58,843 nucleotides of DNA from an uncultured Bacillota bacterium. GTDB taxonomy: Bacteria > Bacillota > Dehalobacteriia > UBA4068 > UBA4997. The position numbers were made by a program, and so were the translations under genes. Positions 25,073 to 31,074 of the stretch are shown here, piece by piece (the first letter of the stretch is position 1; every line of letters starts with the position of its first letter). The stretch spans positions 1-58,843 of the forward strand of contig CAQWMM010000008.1 in the NCBI GenBank assembly GCA_948907985.1. The letters run 5' to 3'. The notes beneath the pieces were generated by a model. The model searched no databases. It saw only the letters and a program-made list of their open reading frames with translations, and had not been told where the DNA came from.

Positions 25073-26485
25073 ATGGTTTTAACTGCTCCTTATGTGCCGG
25101 AAACCATTGTAGTGCATTTGGGTTATCCCAATGCGCCGGCGCAGAATGTGCGAGTGGCTTTTTTGGATTATATAAAAAATGTGGCCAGCAGCGAGATTTA
25201 CCCAACCTGGCCGGAGGCGGCTCTGCGCGCTAATATTTACGCGCAGATTTCGTTTACGATGAACCGCATTTATACGGAATGGTATCGCAGCCAGGGTTAT
25301 GATTTTGATATTACGAATACCACCCAGTTTGATCACGCTTTTGTTTATGAGCGCAACATTTTTGATACCGTATCCCGTATTGTTGATGAAACCTTTACCA
25401 CCTATATCCGGCGTATCGGCCAGGTGGCGCCTTTCCCGGCGCCCTACTGCGACGGGCGGCAAACCACCTGCGATGGTATGCAGCAGTGGGGAACCGTGGA
25501 ATTGGCTAACGCCGGTTATAACAGTTTCCAGATTTTGCAATATTATTATGGGGAGGATATTGAGTTGGTTACAAACGCGCCGGTGATGAGTTATACGCCG
25601 TCTTATCCGGGAACGCCCCTGGACTATGGCGATTATAATAATAACGTGTTGGTTGTGCAGTATCAGCTGAACCGAGTTTCTGGCAATTATCCATCAATTC
25701 CCAAAATATCACCGGCTAACGGTGATTTTAACCTGATAACGGTGGCGGCGGTGCGGAAGTTCCAGAGTATTTTCGGTTTGGAAAGCAACGGTATAGTCGA
25801 CGAGGCCACCTGGTATCAGCTTAGCTATATTTACAGCGTAGTTAAACGTCTGGCCGAGCTGGAGAGCGAGGGCGTGGAATATGCGTCTTATACCCAAATT
25901 TTGCCGGCAGAAATATCGCTGGGCTATACAGGCGAGGGCATTGATTTACTGCAATATTTTCTTTCGGTTATCGGTTTGTTTAACAGCTCTTTTCCGCAGG
26001 TGCAGATAACCGGCGAATTTGACGCTGCAACCGAGGAGGCGGTGGAGACTTTGCAGCGCAACAACGGTTTGCCGGTTACCGGGGCGGTGGATAAACAAAC
26101 CTGGGATTTGATTTATGATCAGTTCCGGGGGATTAGCTTTATTTTGCCGGCGCTGCTTTCTCGTTTGCCGCTGGAGCCTTACGACGGCGTTTTGCTTAGC
26201 CAAGGCAGCACCGGCGAGCGGGTGGAGCTTTTGCAGCGTTATCTGAACGCGATTGGCGATGTTTATACGGATGTGCCGCAGGTGGAGGTTTTGGGGATTT
26301 TTGGGCCGCAAACTTATAACTCGGTGTTGGCTTTTCAGCGGCTTTTTGGTTTAACTGCCGACGGCGTGGTGGGCCGGGCCACCTGGGAAGCTCTGCTGGA
26401 TGTTTATGAATCCACGCTGCGCCGGCGAAATCCTGACGTGCCGCAGTATCCCGGTTATCCGTTGGTGCAGGGGATGTCTGATTAG
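25073..26485 (+). CDS. SpoIID/LytB-domain protein with three peptidoglycan-binding domains
   Basis: 470 residues. An N-terminal SpoIID-like region (about 15-130) contains FLDYIKNVASSEIYPTWPEAALRANIYAQ, where the Glu of SSEIYP corresponds to the catalytic Glu of SpoIID lytic transglycosylases. Three PG_binding_1 repeats follow at about 185-275, 295-365 and 385-455, each with a GxxTWxxL-type end (DEATWYQL, DKQTWDLI, GRATWEAL). No signal peptide or membrane segment is visible, which suits mother-cell coat or cortex proteins. The ATG at 25073 has AAAGGGGG 10 bases upstream. Confidence 0.78.
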   Translation: MVLTAPYVPETIVVHLGYPNAPAQNVRVAFLDYIKNVASSEIYPTWPEAALRANIYAQISFTMNRIYTEWYRSQGYDFDITNTTQFDHAFVYERNIFDTVSRIVDETFTTYIRRIGQVAPFPAPYCDGRQTTCDGMQQWGTVELANAGYNSFQILQYYYGEDIELVTNAPVMSYTPSYPGTPLDYGDYNNNVLVVQYQLNRVSGNYPSIPKISPANGDFNLITVAAVRKFQSIFGLESNGIVDEATWYQLSYIYSVVKRLAELESEGVEYASYTQILPAEISLGYTGEGIDLLQYFLSVIGLFNSSFPQVQITGEFDAATEEAVETLQRNNGLPVTGAVDKQTWDLIYDQFRGISFILPALLSRLPLEPYDGVLLSQGSTGERVELLQRYLNAIGDVYTDVPQVEVLGIFGPQTYNSVLAFQRLFGLTADGVVGRATWEALLDVYESTLRRRNPDVPQYPGYPLVQGMSD

Positions 26486-26497
26486 GGAGGGGTATTA

Positions 26498-27055
26498 ATG
26501 AATATTGTTTATTGTGATAAAAATATTTTACCTCGCTGGATGCGGCCAATCGCTTTTATCCAGTACAGTCTGCGCAGTATCAGCCAGATTTACCCCAATA
26601 TTCCCCGTCCGCTGGTTAACGGCCAGTTTGGCGAAGAAACCGCGGCGGCGGTGCGTGGTTTTCAGCAGGAATTTAATCTGCCGGTCAGCGGCCAAATTAA
26701 TTATGCCACCTGGGAGATGATTTTGTCGGTTTACCATAATTTGGAAACCATGCGCATTGGCCAGGGCGGCTTGAATCTGGCTTTATCCCCGGGCGAAACC
26801 GTGCTTTGGGAAATGGACGACGCCTCCTGCCAGGCGGTGCTTTCGGTGGTGCAGGCCGTTTTGAACAATATGGCCGGTGATTTTTTCAATTTGGATTCGG
26901 TTACCCCCAACTGCAAGCCGCAGGTTAACGCGCAGGCGATCGCGGCTTTTCAAAAGCTGGCCAATCTGCCGGCCACCGGCGTGTTGGACCGCAACACCTG
27001 GAACATTATGTTGCGCTTTTACAGCGATAATATAATCAACGGTACAGAAAGTTAA
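26498..27055 (+). CDS. Protein with two peptidoglycan-binding domains
   Basis: 185 residues. Two PG_binding_1 units (about 15-80 and 105-175): FGEETAAAVRGFQQEFNLPVSG...YATWEMIL and NAQAIAAFQKLANLPATGVLDRNTWNIML. It looks like a detached piece of the upstream protein and starts 12 bases after it, behind AGGGAGGGG. No catalytic domain and no signal peptide. Confidence 0.75.
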   Translation: MNIVYCDKNILPRWMRPIAFIQYSLRSISQIYPNIPRPLVNGQFGEETAAAVRGFQQEFNLPVSGQINYATWEMILSVYHNLETMRIGQGGLNLALSPGETVLWEMDDASCQAVLSVVQAVLNNMAGDFFNLDSVTPNCKPQVNAQAIAAFQKLANLPATGVLDRNTWNIMLRFYSDNIINGTES

Positions 27056-27104
27056 TTTTTGCTTAAAATACGCGCCCCCGCTTTCACGGCGAGCGGCAGC
27101 AAAG

Positions 27105-27134
27105 AGGCAGGCGTTCCAGAGCGAACGCCTGCCT
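27105..27134. terminator. Bidirectional terminator
   Basis: Perfect 12-bp stem (27105-27116 / 27123-27134) with a 6-base loop between the converging PG-binding gene and the small minus-strand gene. Confidence 0.75.
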
Positions 27135-27149
27135 TGCTTTCAGGAGAAA

Positions 27150-27278
27150 TCAGCCTTTATAGGCCACCAGAATTACGTTCTTGCCGCACTCCGAACAAAA
27201 CTCGTTTTGCAGCTCTTCCAGACGATCCAAATCGCTGCCGTTCAAAATTGCCGGATTATCCAAAATACTGTTGGTCAT
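27150..27278 (-). CDS. 42-residue protein with a single CxxC motif, unknown
   Basis: Starts MTNSILDNPAILNGSDLD and ends ECGKNVILVAYKG, with FCSEC in the middle. GGAGGG lies about 10 bases before the ATG, and a minus-strand promoter (TTGCAA 27342-27337, 16 bases, TATTAT 27320-27315) precedes it. Good expression signals on both sides plus the terminator at 27105 make it a likely real gene. One CxxC pair could bind metal as a dimer or be redox-active; no family is recognised. Confidence 0.6.
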   Translation of the reverse strand: MTNSILDNPAILNGSDLDRLEELQNEFCSECGKNVILVAYKG

Positions 27279-27398
27279 GATGATTACCCTCCAGTTGACT
27301 TTTTGAATTAGATATAATAAAATATAAGAGCGCTTTTGCAAGCGTTATTATTGTTGCACATTGCGGCTTTTTTTAAGCGTTTTTTTTATAATTTGTGC

Positions 27399-27427
27399 TT
27401 TACAATTTGTGATTTAAATGGTAAAAT
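27399..27427 (+). promoter_or_regulatory. Promoter of tcdA
   Basis: TTTACA (27399-27404), a 17-base spacer and TAAAAT (27422-27427). Confidence 0.6.
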
Positions 27428-27496
27428 TAATATAGTAAAAAAAACTTGTTTATCTGGTTTTTAATACTAGGTAAACGGACGGAGGATATGCAATCA

Positions 27497-28198
27497 ATGT
27501 GGGATCAGTTTGAGCGCACCGAACTGTTGCTGGGCGGCGCGGCCATGCAGAAACTGGCGGCCTCGCATGTGGCGGTTTTCGGTTTGGGCGGCGTGGGCGG
27601 CCCGGCGGCGGAGGCGCTGGCGCGCAGCGGCGTGGGCAGCCTGACTTTGGTCGACGGCGACGTGATCAGCCGCAGTAATTTAAACCGGCAGATTATTGCC
27701 TTGCTGCCCCAGGTGGGGCGGCTGAAAACCGAGGCGGCGGCTGAACGTTTGGCGTCGGTCAATCCGGAGGCGCATATTTATGCCCGGCCGGTTTTCTTTT
27801 CTGCCGCCAGTGCGGATGATTTTGATTTTTCTGTTTATGACTATGTGGTGGACGCTATTGATTCGGTGGCGGATAAAGTATGTTTAATTCAGCGGGTGCA
27901 GGCGGCGGGCCGGCCGGTTATTAGCTGTATGGGCGCGGGCAACAAGCTGAACCCAATGGGCTTTTTGGTGGCCGATATTTACGCCACCAGCGTTTGCCCG
28001 CTGGCCCGGGTAATGCGTCAAAAGTTGCGTCAGGCCGGGGTTGAAAGCCTTAAAGTGGTTTATTCGCGGGAGGAGCCGCAAAATACCGCTGCCAGCGAGG
28101 GCGGCAAAAGAATCCCGGCCAGCATAGCTTTTGTGCCGCCGGCTGCCGGGCTGTTGCTGGCCGCCGAGGTTATCAGGGATTTAGTAGAGAGCAGGTGA
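27497..28198 (+). CDS. tcdA: tRNA threonylcarbamoyladenosine dehydratase (TcdA/CsdL, E1-like)
   Basis: 233 residues. An E1-like ThiF/MoeB-fold enzyme that cyclises t6A37 of tRNA to ct6A using ATP. It begins with the TcdA signature QFERTELLLG, then the nucleotide motif GLGGVGGPAAEALARSG, the NRQ motif (SRSNLNRQ) and the GAGNKLNP block with the downstream Cys. The ATG at 27497 is 11 bases after GGAGG; one at 27488 is only 2 bases away and less likely. It is followed after 5 bases by a hemolysin III gene. Confidence 0.88.
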   Translation: MWDQFERTELLLGGAAMQKLAASHVAVFGLGGVGGPAAEALARSGVGSLTLVDGDVISRSNLNRQIIALLPQVGRLKTEAAAERLASVNPEAHIYARPVFFSAASADDFDFSVYDYVVDAIDSVADKVCLIQRVQAAGRPVISCMGAGNKLNPMGFLVADIYATSVCPLARVMRQKLRQAGVESLKVVYSREEPQNTAASEGGKRIPASIAFVPPAAGLLLAAEVIRDLVESR

Positions 28199-28203
28199 TT
28201 TAG

Positions 28204-28866
28204 ATGTCAACGGATGTAGCCAGGTTTAACCGGCAGAGTCTGCGGGAAGAAATTGCCAACGCTATTTCGCATGGTCTGGGGACGCTTTTGGCGATTGGCG
28301 GTACGCCGGTTTTAATTGTTTGGGCGGCTCTGCATGGCGACGCCTTGAGTGTTGTCAGCGCGTCTTTGTATGGAGCCAGCCTGATTTTGCTTTATTTGTT
28401 TTCCACTTTATATCATTCTATTACCAACCGAAGCGGCAAAAGGGTTTTGCAGGTTTTTGATCATTCGTCCATTTTTATTTTGATTTTGGGAACCTACATT
28501 CCGGTAACCCTGGGGCTGCTGCGCGGCTGGCTGGGCTGGACGCTTTTTGGTATCAATGCGGCGGTGGCTGTTGTGGGCGTTACGCTCAACGCTATTAGCG
28601 TGCGCCGTTTCCATAAGCTTTCGCTGGTGCTGTATCTGCTGTCCGGCTGGTCGGTTTTGCCGGCTATTAAACCGGTTGCGGCGCTGTTGGATTTGCCCGG
28701 CTTTTTGCTGGTGCTGGCTGGCGGCCTGTTTTATACGGTGGGCGTTATTTTCTACCGCAAAGAAGAAGTGCGCTATATGCACCTGGTTTGGCATTTGTTT
28801 GTGTTGGCCGGCAGCTTGTGCCATTATTTCTTTGTGCTGTTTTACTGTTTAAATGGCCCGGCTTAA
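28204..28866 (+). CDS. Hemolysin III / PAQR family membrane protein (YqfA-like)
   Basis: 220 residues with seven hydrophobic segments. The conserved metal-site pattern is present: an N-terminal ISHGLGT, LYHSI in segment 2, FDHSSIFILILGTYIP in segment 3 and a C-terminal HLVWHLFVLAG. Despite the family name the physiological role in bacteria is not established; PAQR relatives are hydrolase-like receptors. It shares an apparent transcript with tcdA. Confidence 0.88.
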   Translation: MSTDVARFNRQSLREEIANAISHGLGTLLAIGGTPVLIVWAALHGDALSVVSASLYGASLILLYLFSTLYHSITNRSGKRVLQVFDHSSIFILILGTYIPVTLGLLRGWLGWTLFGINAAVAVVGVTLNAISVRRFHKLSLVLYLLSGWSVLPAIKPVAALLDLPGFLLVLAGGLFYTVGVIFYRKEEVRYMHLVWHLFVLAGSLCHYFFVLFYCLNGPA

Positions 28867-28899
28867 TTTTGCCCGGCTATTGGGGGAGGCTTGGTTGCG

Positions 28900-29511
28900 G
28901 TGCGTTTATCTGAAATTGTGGCGGTTTCCGGATTGGCTAAAAAAGCGCCCTTTCATTTTATGAATTATGCGCTGGCTGATTTGGCGGAAAGGCCTGATGA
29001 GTATACGCCGGCGCACTGCCAGTTTATTTCGCAGGCAGATTTGCAGTCCTGGCTTTCGGCGGGGGCGCAGCCGGCCCAGTCGGTTAACCGGCAGGAGCTG
29101 GGTATTTACCTGCCGGATATTTACGCCAGCGATTTCTTTTTTTATGAGCAGCAAAACAATTATATCAGCACCATGGCTTATATGCGGATGATTAACGACT
29201 TGCTGCCGCTGGATATTGAACGCTACGAACTGGCTTTCGCTGCCTTTGTGGTGCTGCACGAATACGGCCATTGGCTGCATTTTCGGCGCTGCCATAAAAG
29301 CAGCGTGGAATATGTGTTGTGGCTGAACCGCTTTTTGGCCCCGGTGGAGAGCCAGCGTGAGGTTTTGGACTTGCTGCCTGACAGCGAGCCGGTTAAAGAA
29401 GAACTGGTGGCCGAGCATATTAATGCTTATAACGCTATGCCGCAGGAGTTCTCGGCCAACAAATACGCGCTGAAACACGTTGCCCAATTATACGCCAAGC
29501 TGATAAAATAA
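28900..29511 (+). CDS. Protein with an HExxH metallopeptidase motif, unknown family
   Basis: 203 residues from a GTG at 28900, 10 bases after GGGGGAGG; a TTG at 28891 lies almost on the ribosome binding site. At about residues 123-127 the sequence VVLHEYGHWLHF contains HEYGH inside a hydrophobic helix, the usual zinc-peptidase helix. A possible third ligand is in EHINAYNAMPQEFSANKYAL, where Glu or His follow at a gluzincin-like distance. There is no signal peptide or membrane segment. It follows the tcdA-yqfA pair. Activity is a guess. Confidence 0.6.
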   Translation: MRLSEIVAVSGLAKKAPFHFMNYALADLAERPDEYTPAHCQFISQADLQSWLSAGAQPAQSVNRQELGIYLPDIYASDFFFYEQQNNYISTMAYMRMINDLLPLDIERYELAFAAFVVLHEYGHWLHFRRCHKSSVEYVLWLNRFLAPVESQREVLDLLPDSEPVKEELVAEHINAYNAMPQEFSANKYALKHVAQLYAKLIK

Positions 29512-29512
29512 G

Positions 29513-29600
29513 CAACGCCACCGCCCCCTCCGACGGGCACTTCCCCCCCCCCCACCTAAAGGGAGAGCTAGCAGCGACGACCGCTAGGAAGTCGCCGATT
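29513..29600. repeat. Degenerate intergenic repeat fragment with an 11-C tract
   Basis: On the minus strand the sequence reads AGCTCTCCCTTTAGGTGGG, the poly-G tract, AAGTGCCCGTCGGAGGGGG, a pattern typical of intergenic MITE-like repeats in Bacillota genomes. The C run is 29543-29553. It shares the AGCTCTCCC/GGGAGAG theme with the copy at 30125-30294. It begins directly after the 28900 gene. Confidence 0.55.
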
Positions 29601-29689
29601 GCGAGATCTGCTAAAAGATAAAACAACGCATTTTGTCCACTTTCTTAAGATGAATGATTAAATTTTCTATTGCTAAACCGAATTTAATA

Positions 29690-29718
29690 TTGCATACTTC
29701 TACAAAATATATTATAAT
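29690..29718 (+). promoter_or_regulatory. Promoter of small-peptide module C
   Basis: TTGCAT (29690-29695), a 17-base spacer and TATAAT (29713-29718). The transcript would begin with a near-perfect stem-loop (CAAGGGCAGTAC / GTACGCCCCTTG, about 29724-29753). Confidence 0.8.
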
Positions 29719-29862
29719 GACAAACAAGGGCAGTACATATTTGTACGCCCCTTGAGAGTTGATTTTTTGAACAGGCGGTTAGTCCTCGATGAACCATGTC
29801 GTCCTTTAGCATGGGGAGAGGCCTGGGGCCCTCCCCAAATTGCTCGTCGGGGAGGTGATGCA

Positions 29863-29958
29863 ATGTTCTTATTAGGTTTACTATCTGTAACTATCCAAGT
29901 TATTCAGCTTGGTATACAGGTTTACCAACTTATAACAGAACAAAGCAAACAAAAATAG
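29863..29958 (+). CDS. 31-residue hydrophobic peptide, putative type I toxin-like (module C)
   Basis: A short ORF starting MFLLGLLSVTIQVIQLGI with a polar tail ending EQSKQK: one membrane-spanning stretch plus a charged end, as in Fst, TxpA or Ldr-type peptides, though not similar enough to any to name it. GGGGAGGTGATG precedes the ATG. The TAG stop is inside the terminator stem. The frame is open upstream, but no ribosome binding site supports a longer product. Toxicity is inferred from layout. Confidence 0.62.
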   Translation: MFLLGLLSVTIQVIQLGIQVYQLITEQSKQK

Positions 29959-30041
29959 CCGCCCAGTTTTTCGAGGATTGGTAGCGGCTATTTTTAGCTT
30001 TACTATAATCGAGGACTGACCCAGTTCAAGGATCAACTCTT
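29946..30041 (-). ncRNA. Predicted convergent antisense RNA of module C
   Basis: About 96 nt, from a start downstream of the minus-strand promoter at 30048-30076 to just beyond the shared terminator. It overlaps the last codons of the peptide mRNA, and its 5' end is a homologue of the mRNA leader. Confidence 0.65.
29951..29995. terminator. Bidirectional terminator of module C
   Basis: Perfect 12-bp stem AAAAATAGCCGC (29951-29962) / GCGGCTATTTTT (29984-29995), with a T-run on both strands. Confidence 0.88.
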
Positions 30042-30047
30042 ATTTAT

Positions 30048-30076
30048 ATTATAAGTGATTTTTCGTTTGCTGTCAA
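30048..30076 (-). promoter_or_regulatory. Antisense sigma-A promoter of module C
   Basis: Minus strand TTGACA (30076-30071), a 17-base spacer and TATAAT (30053-30048), a full consensus match. Confidence 0.87.
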
Positions 30077-30124
30077 GTGCTGAAGTAAGTTAGGTGTGGC
30101 CAAACGAGTAGTTTTATACAATTC

Positions 30125-30294
30125 CACGCCCTCTCAGTCAGCGACTCCTTGCCAGTCATCGCTGCCAGCTCTCCCAAGGGGAGAGCCAAGTTTAAAGAGT
30201 CAATCTATGAGAAAAGTATTTAAACTTGCCTCGCCCTTTAGGGAGAGGTGGCTATTTAGAGCCTTTTAGGCGATAAATAGACGGAGAGGGTGAG
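30125..30294. repeat. MITE-like palindromic intergenic repeat
   Basis: Ends CACGCCCTCTCAGTC and GACGGAGAGGGTGAG are near-inverted. Inside are CTCTCCCAAGGGGAGAGCC and CTCGCCCTTTAGGGAGAGG, and an exact 10-bp inverted repeat CAAGTTTAAA / TTTAAACTTG (30187-30196 / 30219-30228). No coding capacity. It is the kind of non-autonomous repeat scattered through many Bacillota genomes. It fills most of the gap between module C and the RHH gene. Confidence 0.65.
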
Positions 30295-30369
30295 AACAGA
30301 TAGGCCTAAAATTATTCGTTTGGCCACTCCCAAAAAAAACGATTTATTTAACCATTTTTTTCAAAAAGC

Positions 30370-30400
30370 TATTGACTTTTGGCTGTCAATAATCTATAAT
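30370..30400 (+). promoter_or_regulatory. Promoter of the RHH gene with an overlapping palindromic operator
   Basis: TTGACT (30372-30377), a 17-base spacer and TATAAT (30395-30400). The inverted repeat TATTGAC/GTCAATA (30370-30376 / 30385-30391) covers the -35 box and spacer, the expected place for autorepression by a dimeric ribbon-helix-helix protein. Confidence 0.7.
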
Positions 30401-30427
30401 TAAGACGGTCGAAAGTGAGGTGAAAAT

Positions 30428-30601
30428 GTGTCCCCAAGAACAGGACGGCCTACCGATAATCCCAAGCCGTATAAATTAACTGTTCGTGTTGATGAGGAAA
30501 GCAAACTTATTTTAGATAAGTACACAGAACAGGAACAGGTCAGCCAAATGGAAGCAATACGGCGGGGGATTAAGCGATTAGCGCCGGACATAAAAAATTA
30601 A
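30428..30601 (+). CDS. 57-residue ribbon-helix-helix (Arc/CopG-like) DNA-binding protein
   Basis: Starts with a GTG (MSPRTGRPTDNPKPYKLTVR), with AGTGAGG 7 bases upstream. The N-terminal SPRTGRPTDNPK arm, the strand YKLTVRVD, helix A (EESKLILDKYTEQEQ) and helix B (SQMEAIRRGIKRL) are the pattern of small RHH repressors common in Bacillota and on mobile elements. It probably acts as a dimer that represses its own promoter through the palindrome at 30370-30391. A convergent minus-strand promoter lies just downstream. It is not paired with a recognisable toxin. Confidence 0.85.
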   Translation: MSPRTGRPTDNPKPYKLTVRVDEESKLILDKYTEQEQVSQMEAIRRGIKRLAPDIKN

Positions 30602-30659
30602 GAGTAGCCGCCAACACTCGGAAAAGTACACGCGACTACTCCAACCCCAAAATAGAGGT
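30592..30659 (-). ncRNA. Predicted short antisense RNA converging on the RHH gene
   Basis: About 68 nt, inferred from the minus-strand promoter at 30666-30694 to the T-rich tract over the RHH stop codon. Confidence 0.45.
30602..30641. terminator. Hairpin directly after the RHH gene
   Basis: GAGTAGCCGC (30602-30611) pairs with GCGACTACTC (30632-30641), one mismatch. On the minus strand a TTAATTTTTT tract follows, so it is a good terminator for the antisense transcript; the plus strand lacks a T-run. Confidence 0.65.
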
Positions 30660-30694
30660 ATAAATATTATAACATATACCTTCTATTTTGGCAA
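30647..30694 (-). promoter_or_regulatory. Minus-strand promoter inside a large inverted repeat
   Basis: Minus strand TTGCCA (30694-30689), a 17-base spacer and TATAAT (30671-30666). The promoter is framed by CCAAAATAGAGGTATA (30647-30662) and its inverted copy (30675-30691, one extra T), so the -10 box lies in the loop. Confidence 0.6.
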
Positions 30695-30728
30695 GGTTTT
30701 TACAAGCAAAAAATAGGAGGAAAATATA

Positions 30729-30986
30729 ATGAGAAAAGAAAAATTTTTGCCCAATGAAGAACTGATGGATGCGATTGACGAATTGAATGTTTATCTGACG
30801 CAAATCCGTTCAATCAATAATATTTTAAATTTTTTACACAGCTTTTTAAGCGGCGAACATAAAGAATTTTCCGAGCCTGCCAGCGTCCTGGTGGTTTGTA
30901 TGTTTCAGTTGGATTACATCTATAAGCATTTTGAAGAGTTGCTGGATGTAATTATTGATTGCAGCGGTTTTAATCAACCAATTTAA
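30729..30986 (+). CDS. 85-residue helical protein, unknown
   Basis: Preceded by AATAGGAGG at a good distance from the ATG. The sequence is mostly helical and rich in acidic and hydrophobic residues (MDAIDELNVYLTQIRSINN, LDYIYKHFEELLDVIID), with no signal peptide and no motif I recognise. It follows the RHH gene but is separated from it by two hairpins, so co-transcription is doubtful. Base composition is more AT-rich than the core genes nearby, consistent with an accessory gene. Confidence 0.6.
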   Translation: MRKEKFLPNEELMDAIDELNVYLTQIRSINNILNFLHSFLSGEHKEFSEPASVLVVCMFQLDYIYKHFEELLDVIIDCSGFNQPI

Positions 30987-31032
30987 TTGCCTGCTGTCGA
31001 AAACACTGTTTTTGGCTTAAAGTTTCGTGTTT

Positions 31033-31074
31033 AATAATCCTCTCCATCTATTGTAATAGACGGAGAGGATTATT
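31033..31074. terminator. Bidirectional terminator at the cdaR stop
   Basis: Perfect 13-bp stem AATAATCCTCTCC / GGAGAGGATTATT (31033-31045 / 31062-31074), extended inside the loop by TCTAT/ATAGA. It reaches the first base of the cdaR stop codon on the minus strand. Confidence 0.82.

Larger units (their letters stand above)
29757..30039. repeat. Inverted leader copies flanking module C
   Basis: The segment 29757-29790 (GAGTTGAT ... GAAC ... AGTCCTCGAT) recurs inverted at 30008-30039, with 10 identical bases at the inner end (29781-29790 / 30008-30017) and GAGTTGAT at the outer end. Both convergent RNAs therefore carry the same 5' sequence. Confidence 0.75.

Noticed and set aside
29752..29958. 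68-codon protein covering the module C leader
   Set aside because: No ribosome binding site at its start, while the internal ATG at 29863 has a strong one and gives a coherent membrane peptide; the leader portion matches the inverted RNA repeat.
30428..30986. Type II toxin-antitoxin pair of the RHH protein and the 85-residue protein
   Set aside because: Two hairpins and a minus-strand promoter separate the genes, and the 85-residue protein shows no toxin fold such as RelE or MazF.
29512..31020. Prophage or integrative element remnant
   Set aside because: No integrase, transposase, att-like direct repeats at a tRNA or phage structural genes are present; only small genes and MITE-like repeats.
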